A stretch of 64,000 bases of DNA from assembly GCA_900318255.1 (NCBI GenBank), contig ONJX01000008.1, forward strand, positions 1-64,000, given 5' to 3'. This document shows positions 59,376 to 64,000 of this stretch, in pieces. The translations under genes and the position numbers were made by a program. This stretch comes from an uncultured Prevotellaceae bacterium (GTDB lineage Bacteria; Bacteroidota; Bacteroidia; Bacteroidales; Muribaculaceae). Position 1 is the first letter of the stretch. Each line of letters starts with the position of its first letter. Below the pieces are notes generated by a model that made no database searches, was not told where the DNA came from, and saw only the letters and a list, made by a program, of their open reading frames with translations.

Positions 59376-62294
59376 TTATCTTGGGCGGTTGAGATAACGA
59401 GGGTTGTACTGGATGGTGCAGCCGTAGATGCTCTCGTCGGGACGGAAATCGACCAGCAGGACAATGCGGAAGAACTTGTAGGGCGTGCCCCGGAAGCCTC
59501 GCAGGTAGTGGTCGGTACTGCTGCTAATGAGGAACCAGTGGAACAAGTCGCGCGAGCCGTAGAGGATGGTGCGTATGGGCTTGACGGAGCGTGACGTGTC
59601 GAGGTGGTTGAAATAGCCTCGCTGAATCACTGTGTCCCACGTTTTGAGAATGTCGGGCTCCAGCTTGATGGGGCGGGTAATGATGATGCCCTTGACACCA
59701 GTGGTGACGTTTCCGTCCTTAGAGAGGTCGATGAGCATGCCATCATCGGTCACCGCCAGCGCCTCGGGATAGGAGTTGATGCCATAGTCGATGCTGGTGG
59801 GCATAGTGCTCCACTTGTGGTCCTTGAGCGAATAGACGTAGGCATAATCCTTGCTAGTGTTATAGACGATGATGCGCTGGTGGGTGTAGTCGTAGATCAT
59901 GCGGCAGCCATTGAGGAACTGCGAGAACGGCAGCAGCGCAGGCACCGACAGCTGCTCGGTGGTGAGCAGTTGCTGCAGCCCTGGCAAGTCGGAGAGCGAT
60001 GCTGGGGAGTCGCTGTTGATGTCGTCGCTGATGCACTGGCAAGTGGAGCCCGAGAGCAACATGATGCCTCGGTCGGAGGTAAAGAGCACCGCGTCGTCGA
60101 GCTGTGTGATGGAGTCGGGGTTGTTGCACACGTCGCGGGTGATGGGTTGTCGCGCTATGTAGCTGCCGGTGCTTGAGGTCTCGAGAGCCCACACCCCCTC
60201 GGTGGTGAAACAGTAGAGCGGGAACTGTCCGAACTGACCTTCGGAGAGCGGCTTGGCGGCAGTACAGATGCCAAGGATAGTTCCCGAGCCGACAGTGTTG
60301 ATGCCAGTGGGCTCAAAGACGAATGGGTTGTTCACGACAGAAGTGTATACCTTGTTTTCCTGCCTGAATGCCCCACCAGTCGGTGCTGGTGCAGTGCCGC
60401 TCATGGCAACGGGTGTTGCATCCTGCTTGGTTATATCGCCGAGCCAGTAGGCTCCGTTGAGCAGGTCGTGTGGAGTGAGCTTCAGCTCATAGGTCTGACC
60501 CATGGACTTGACGTAGGCAAACTTCGCATTAGCGTCAGGATAGAACAGCCAGTGCGGAAAATTGGGGTTGTTGGAGCCTTGCTCACTTTGCACCACAAGA
60601 GTCTGCATCTCGTTCTTGACAGAGACCGCCACCTGCCATGCGACACCACCAATGGCGCTTGCCTGGGCAAACTGGATTGACGGAGTGAGAGGGCTGTGCG
60701 GTGTGCGCTCCACGCCAGAATAGTTGACGCGGCCGTTGAATGTGTAGATCATCGATGCCTTGAGGTGGTCGTGGCTGTGGTAGTCGTCGGCCATAGTCTT
60801 GCGACCGAGCAAGCCGGCGAGCGTACCATCCTCCAAGTCGAGAAGAGCCTCATTACATGTGGCCAATTCGTCTAGAGAAAACTCCTTGATGATGTGGAAA
60901 TTGGCGGCACTGGTCAGACTCTTCTTAACGTCGGTGTCATTGCGCAAAGGTATTGTAGCAATGTAGTTAGGGTAGTTGTAGGATGTGTCGTAGCGATTGA
61001 AATAATCGCCGAAGTTGCCATTGCGTGTAGCAGAGTCAAAGCTCTGGAATATCTGCTTCAACGGCTTCACACCACCCCATGTCGGGGCAGTGACAGATTT
61101 GTCACCCAGCTTCATAACCTTGCTGACGGTGTAGTAAGGCTCCCAGTCGTTGGTGCCGTCCATGTTGGTCCATCCAAGTACCTCTCCCGCCTGGTCGTAG
61201 GTGTAGACCGGTGCCGACACACCGATGTCGACCGACAGTATGAGGTCTTTCCACTTGGAAAGATTGGGAGGAATATACGTTATGCTATAGACCAATTCAG
61301 AGAGGCAGCCATAGACGCGCCCGCGAATCTTGGTCTCGACGAAATTGTTATCATTATCATTAAGACACAATCCCCTATTGCCATCTAGGGCGAATATTGG
61401 TCCTCGGCTATTGGGAATCATCAGCACCGGGTAGGAGTGCATGATGTAAGACTCGTCGTAGAGGCGGTAACCGTAGCGCACGAAGAATGGCAACACGAAC
61501 TTGTTTTGATTTGTGCCTTTGTCGTTGACGAAGGAGTTGAGCCGCGCGAATACTGATTGCGAGAGCATAGACTTGAACGTCATGATGCTGCTCTTCTCAT
61601 CATCGGTGCCACCTTCCATTCCCTCGATGGAATAGGTAACATACTCTTGAGCGAACCTCTGCTGATATTGAGCCCCCTGAGCCATGACGGGTTTGGGCTT
61701 GGCCCATGCACTCGGTGTTGAGTCATCATTTCCCAAATGAGGCACAACAGGTTCCTTTAGGTTGCCGAACTCAATTGTTGTTCCACGGTAATCGGACTGG
61801 TTGGTGTCGGCAATATTTTTGGTGTCGGGCCACACGGCGAAGTCGGAGTGCAGACCGAAGGTAATGTTCAGCATGGGAGGTTTCTGCCCCAGTGCCTCAT
61901 AGCGTGGCTGTGTGCCTTCAGTCGTCCACAGGAAGTAGTTCAAGCCGTTGTCGTCATTAACGATGAGCGTGTTGCCAATGCTACCCACAGTGGGAGTGCC
62001 TGTGATGCTGCCCCCCACTATCTCGTGGCGTTGAGGATCAAGGACACCATCCTTCTCGCAGACCCAGTAGAGCTTGCCATCGTTAAGGATGATGTAGTGA
62101 GTGTGTCCCGGAATCTTGTGAATCCACAGGATGCTCTCGCCAGGGGCGAGGGTGAAAAGTTCTTCGGGTGGGAAGATGGGGTGCAGCGCGCCGTCCTCGG
62201 GGACGAGGTTGAAGGCGCCGGCGAGGTCGCCGTCGGGGCACTCGTAGTCGCTGGGAGTGGCTGTGTAGCCGTTGTATTTGATGTCCTTTATCAT
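59376..62294 (-). CDS. Tail nozzle/stabilisation-like protein (beta-propeller type)
   Basis: 972 residues, beta-rich throughout, no membrane segment. The C-terminal third has repeated blades: PLYCFTTEGVWALETSS (about 695-711), then ITQLDDAVLFTSDRGIMLLS (about 733-752), RMIYDYTHQRIIVYN and YVYSLKDHKWSTM (about 822-834). Such 'value, then plain-text check' strands are what I know from podovirus nozzle or packaged-DNA stabilisation proteins. It is the last gene of a leftward unit with two small genes ahead, overlapped at ATGA. Identity as nozzle or tail knob is an inference; a host-glycan-binding propeller is the alternative. Confidence 0.55.
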   Translation of the reverse strand: MIKDIKYNGYTATPSDYECPDGDLAGAFNLVPEDGALHPIFPPEELFTLAPGESILWIHKIPGHTHYIILNDGKLYWVCEKDGVLDPQRHEIVGGSITGTPTVGSIGNTLIVNDDNGLNYFLWTTEGTQPRYEALGQKPPMLNITFGLHSDFAVWPDTKNIADTNQSDYRGTTIEFGNLKEPVVPHLGNDDSTPSAWAKPKPVMAQGAQYQQRFAQEYVTYSIEGMEGGTDDEKSSIMTFKSMLSQSVFARLNSFVNDKGTNQNKFVLPFFVRYGYRLYDESYIMHSYPVLMIPNSRGPIFALDGNRGLCLNDNDNNFVETKIRGRVYGCLSELVYSITYIPPNLSKWKDLILSVDIGVSAPVYTYDQAGEVLGWTNMDGTNDWEPYYTVSKVMKLGDKSVTAPTWGGVKPLKQIFQSFDSATRNGNFGDYFNRYDTSYNYPNYIATIPLRNDTDVKKSLTSAANFHIIKEFSLDELATCNEALLDLEDGTLAGLLGRKTMADDYHSHDHLKASMIYTFNGRVNYSGVERTPHSPLTPSIQFAQASAIGGVAWQVAVSVKNEMQTLVVQSEQGSNNPNFPHWLFYPDANAKFAYVKSMGQTYELKLTPHDLLNGAYWLGDITKQDATPVAMSGTAPAPTGGAFRQENKVYTSVVNNPFVFEPTGINTVGSGTILGICTAAKPLSEGQFGQFPLYCFTTEGVWALETSSTGSYIARQPITRDVCNNPDSITQLDDAVLFTSDRGIMLLSGSTCQCISDDINSDSPASLSDLPGLQQLLTTEQLSVPALLPFSQFLNGCRMIYDYTHQRIIVYNTSKDYAYVYSLKDHKWSTMPTSIDYGINSYPEALAVTDDGMLIDLSKDGNVTTGVKGIIITRPIKLEPDILKTWDTVIQRGYFNHLDTSRSVKPIRTILYGSRDLFHWFLISSSTDHYLRGFRGTPYKFFRIVLLVDFRPDESIYGCTIQYNPRYLNRPR

Positions 62295-62668
62295 CTAGGT
62301 ATGTTGTGTTTAATTATTAGTGGCAGAGCCGTGCCGAGAGAGGGGTGGCTGATGGGCTCGCCGACAGGCAGACGAGCCTCCAGGTAGTTGCCGTTGACTT
62401 TGAGGACAGCCTGGCATAGCCGCTTGGAGTGTGCCCGCAGGTTGTTGCAGGTGCGGCCTTTATAGGTTGGCGCACATTGTGCTTCGTGGCGACCGACGGC
62501 GTTGCGGTGCTTGACGTAGAGGTAATACTCGCCTGTATCGCGTGCGATGTCGATAGTGTCGCCTGGCTGCAGTGCGAGTGCCTTGGCCACTCGGGCTGTG
62601 ATGTCGATGCGCCCGCTGCTGTGGAAGGTGATGTCGGGTCGTCGGGTGTTGTCCAGGATTGATGTCAT
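62291..62668 (-). CDS. Small phage protein, function unknown
   Basis: 125 residues. It opens with a short strand-rich part (ITFHSSGRIDITARVAKALA, then LQPGDTIDI) like an AbrB-type swapped hairpin, followed by YYLYVKHRNAVGRHEAQC and a basic helix (NLRAHSKRLCQ). It is linked at both ends by ATGA overlaps to the nozzle-like gene and the gene before, so it is likely part of the same assembly step. A DNA-binding role is possible from the hairpin. Confidence 0.55.
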   Translation of the reverse strand: MTSILDNTRRPDITFHSSGRIDITARVAKALALQPGDTIDIARDTGEYYLYVKHRNAVGRHEAQCAPTYKGRTCNNLRAHSKRLCQAVLKVNGNYLEARLPVGEPISHPSLGTALPLIIKHNIPR

Positions 62669-63069
62669 TGCGGTGGGCAGATTTGATAGTAGGTTATCTC
62701 ATGCAGCCGCCTGCACTTGACCGTGAGCTTGACCTTGGTCATGGGTCGCAGGTTGTAGTCGTAGAACATGCGGTTGACGGTGGGGTTAAGCATCTCGAAG
62801 CCGATGGTGCGGTGCTTGGTGTTGTACTGGATATCGGCTAGCTGCGTCTCTTGGTCGAACTCGGGGTTGAGGATGAAGCCGTAATGCCCCTGCTGGTGGT
62901 TGGCGAGTGGGACGTAGAAAGCGAACACCTTGGCCTGCTCGAGCGAGAGCCCTCCCATGTGGTGGAAGAGTGCTCGGGAGAAGGTGATAGAGTTGTCGGT
63001 GGCGTCGGCAATGACATACATGTGCCGCGCGCGGAACCAGTTGATTATTTTCTTGAGGATTTTTTTCAT
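62665..63069 (-). CDS. Small phage protein, function unknown
   Basis: 134 residues from the ATG at 63067-63069; the longer frame upstream runs across the promoter and is rejected. A basic N-terminus (KKILKKIINWFRARH), then NSITFSRALFHHMGG and GHYGFILNP in a mixed alpha/beta domain. First gene of the unit that ends in the nozzle-like protein. The promoter box ends only six bases before the ATG, so the message may have almost no leader. Confidence 0.5.
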   Translation of the reverse strand: MKKILKKIINWFRARHMYVIADATDNSITFSRALFHHMGGLSLEQAKVFAFYVPLANHQQGHYGFILNPEFDQETQLADIQYNTKHRTIGFEMLNPTVNRMFYDYNLRPMTKVKLTVKCRRLHEITYYQICPPQ

Positions 63070-63074
63070 AACTG

Positions 63075-63117
63075 CGAAGATAGTTATTAGATGGTGGGCT
63101 ATTGTTTTATTTCTTAA
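63075..63117 (-). promoter_or_regulatory. Phage-class promoter for the leftward late unit
   Basis: On the minus strand TTAAGAAATAAAA (63105-63117, identical to two others), exactly 22 bases, then TATCTTCG (63075-63082), one base off TAnnTTTG. Confidence 0.65.
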
Positions 63118-63126
63118 TTCTTGTAC

Positions 63127-63147
63127 GAGCCAACGGCTCGCAATACA
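63127..63147. repeat. REP-like hairpin repeat, copy 7
   Basis: GAGCC-AAC-GGCTC followed by GCAATACA, in the gap between two leftward genes. Confidence 0.65.
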
Positions 63148-63157
63148 TGACAACAGC

Positions 63158-63367
63158 CTAATAGCGCTTGTGCGAGCGGAATGAGACAGTTTCGACGAAC
63201 ATGAATGAGCGGTTAGCGTCGAGGGAGAGCTTATGCTTCATGGCTTCTTCCTTGGTGTGGAAGATGAAGCATGAGATCTCACAGCGGTTGGTGCCTCGTG
63301 TGTTGATGATGTTGGCGTAATATCGGTTGCCCAGGATGTGGGCGAGGATTTTGTTTAGTAGGTCCAT
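63158..63367 (-). CDS. Small phage protein, function unknown
   Basis: 69 residues with ILGNRYYANIINTRGTNRCE (about 11-30), CFIFHTKEEAMKHK and FMFVETVSFRSHKRY. A compact alpha/beta protein of a type I link to Bacteroidales prophages; no function known. It lies four bases after the radical SAM gene and is cut off from the next unit by a hairpin repeat and a promoter. Confidence 0.55.
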   Translation of the reverse strand: MDLLNKILAHILGNRYYANIINTRGTNRCEISCFIFHTKEEAMKHKLSLDANRSFMFVETVSFRSHKRY

Positions 63368-63370
63368 AGT

Positions 63371-64000
63371 TTATAGTTGTATAATGTTATTTGTGTTCCA
63401 CGATAATGAGATGTCACCATTCACAAGGCATTTGAAAGTGTTTATCTTGCGGTGTTTGATGTCATTTTCACACACTTGGTCGCTGACCTTGCTGCCAATG
63501 TTCCAATTCACTATGACAGGCACGGGAGTTGGCACAAGAAAATATTTCACAAAGCCGAGTGTGTTTTCGTTTACGAAGATAGCATGGTCTTCGGACTCAC
63601 GTCTTAAGTATTCAATGAATAAAGACTTATATTCATTATCCGACAAAATCATATCCTCAGTCTCAGGTGAGTTAATCTCGTTGACCGAGAAAGAGTCCTT
63701 TTTTATTAAATTAGAAACTCTAACCTCGTTACAATAATGTCCATTTGAAAGTTTCCTGATAAACTTATACAAGCTCCAAGGGTCGCTATTGTTACCACGC
63801 CACACATTAGTGTTCACTCTAACCTTACCAATGAAAGATACGTATATTGTATTAAGCATACTAAAAGGAATAAAATCCTCGTTATGGAAGCTTATATTCA
63901 ATCCATCAAGAAGAAAAGAGAGGTCTTTGATTAACGAGAAATTGTTGCACAATTCAATTCCATTGGTCGTTAAGAATAGCTTCTTGATGCCAGCTTCTTT
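63371..64000 (-). CDS. Radical SAM-like protein, C-terminal part (runs off the right edge)
   Basis: 209 residues are visible; the 5' part is outside. The visible start reads AGIKKLFLTTNGIELC, the second glycine-Asn strand of a radical SAM barrel, then LLDGLNISFHN (the next strand), KVRVNTNVWRGN (a later strand) and a late NTFKCLVNGDISLSWN, a typical C-terminal strand of MoaA-like enzymes. The CxxxCxxC cluster motif would lie upstream of the window. It is transcribed toward the phage late unit. The reaction is unknown; it may be a cargo gene of the prophage. Confidence 0.6.
   Translation of the reverse strand, partial: KEAGIKKLFLTTNGIELCNNFSLIKDLSFLLDGLNISFHNEDFIPFSMLNTIYVSFIGKVRVNTNVWRGNNSDPWSLYKFIRKLSNGHYCNEVRVSNLIKKDSFSVNEINSPETEDMILSDNEYKSLFIEYLRRESEDHAIFVNENTLGFVKYFLVPTPVPVIVNWNIGSKVSDQVCENDIKHRKINTFKCLVNGDISLSWNTNNIIQL

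Larger units (their letters stand above)
17930..64000. mobile_element. Prophage, left part (podovirus-like, integrated at tRNA-Ser)
   Basis: From the tRNA-Ser 3' end to the right edge the sequence carries an integrase, a giant polyvalent virion protein, terminase, scaffold, capsid, tail spike, lysis cassette, connector proteins and portal. No tape measure, tail tube or sheath is seen, and the portal is of P22 type, so a short tail is likely. No copy of the tRNA 3' end was found downstream, so the right attachment site is beyond the window. No repressor, helicase or DNA polymerase is seen in these 46 kb; they are presumably on the missing side. All reading frames look intact, so the phage may be active. 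Confidence 0.88.

Noticed and set aside
63070-63153. Longer start of the small gene at 62665
   Set aside because: The extra 28 residues are encoded by the promoter and hairpin repeat region.

Overview
The window is a Bacteroidales chromosome segment (about 1-17.9 kb) followed by the left part of an integrated podovirus-like phage (about 17.9 kb to beyond the right edge). The phylum is suggested by promoters of the form TAnnTTTG, no consistent Shine-Dalgarno sequences, a DUF4301 gene, FISUMP and BspA-type leucine-rich repeats, and a remnant of a Bacteroidales-style C-terminal dockerin. A family-level name cannot be fixed from the sequence alone.

Chromosomal part. Positions 1-4733 hold a tight leftward four-gene unit that looks accessory: a putAbiC-like membrane protein, a membrane-anchored FISUMP/leucine-rich-repeat protein, a caspase/CHAT-like protein and the start of an AlbA_2 (Schlafen-type) ATP-binding protein. 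This is a candidate uncharacterised defence operon. A decayed dockerin gene and a strong terminator follow. Then come housekeeping genes: the NfnAB electron-bifurcating transhydrogenase pair, a lipoprotein, a RelA-like (p)ppGpp synthetase, a DUF4301 protein, a periplasmic thioredoxin, a small exported protein, rarA, a tandem-repeat block, an NhaC-type antiporter and tRNA-Ser(GGA).

Prophage part. A tyrosine integrase begins just downstream of tRNA-Ser, so integration into the tRNA 3' end is likely. No second copy of the tRNA end is visible, so the right attachment site, and probably the repressor and replication genes, lie outside. Left to right, the phage has: a rightward internal-virion unit ending in a 5,767-residue polyvalent protein; a leftward packaging unit (candidate small terminase, rhomboid protease, large terminase); a rightward capsid unit (scaffold, capsid, head proteins); a tail-spike locus with a DUF4855 domain and two poly-G tracts at reading-frame junctions; a cluster of small virion or membrane proteins; a lysis cassette (EF-hand holin candidate, amidase, candidate u-spanin); connector proteins and a P22-type portal; and a leftward unit with a nozzle/stabilisation-like protein. 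A radical SAM gene runs off the right edge. No tape measure or tail tube is seen, which fits a short-tailed phage that ejects internal proteins.

The most notable signals beyond gene calls are: a phage promoter class (13-base box, exactly 22 bases, then TAnnTTTG) at five sites; a predicted structured RNA of about 175 nt with its own promoter and terminator in the tail locus; two poly-G tracts where one added G would join or open tail reading frames; and a dispersed hairpin repeat, REP-like, at seven intergenic sites and also inside the giant gene.
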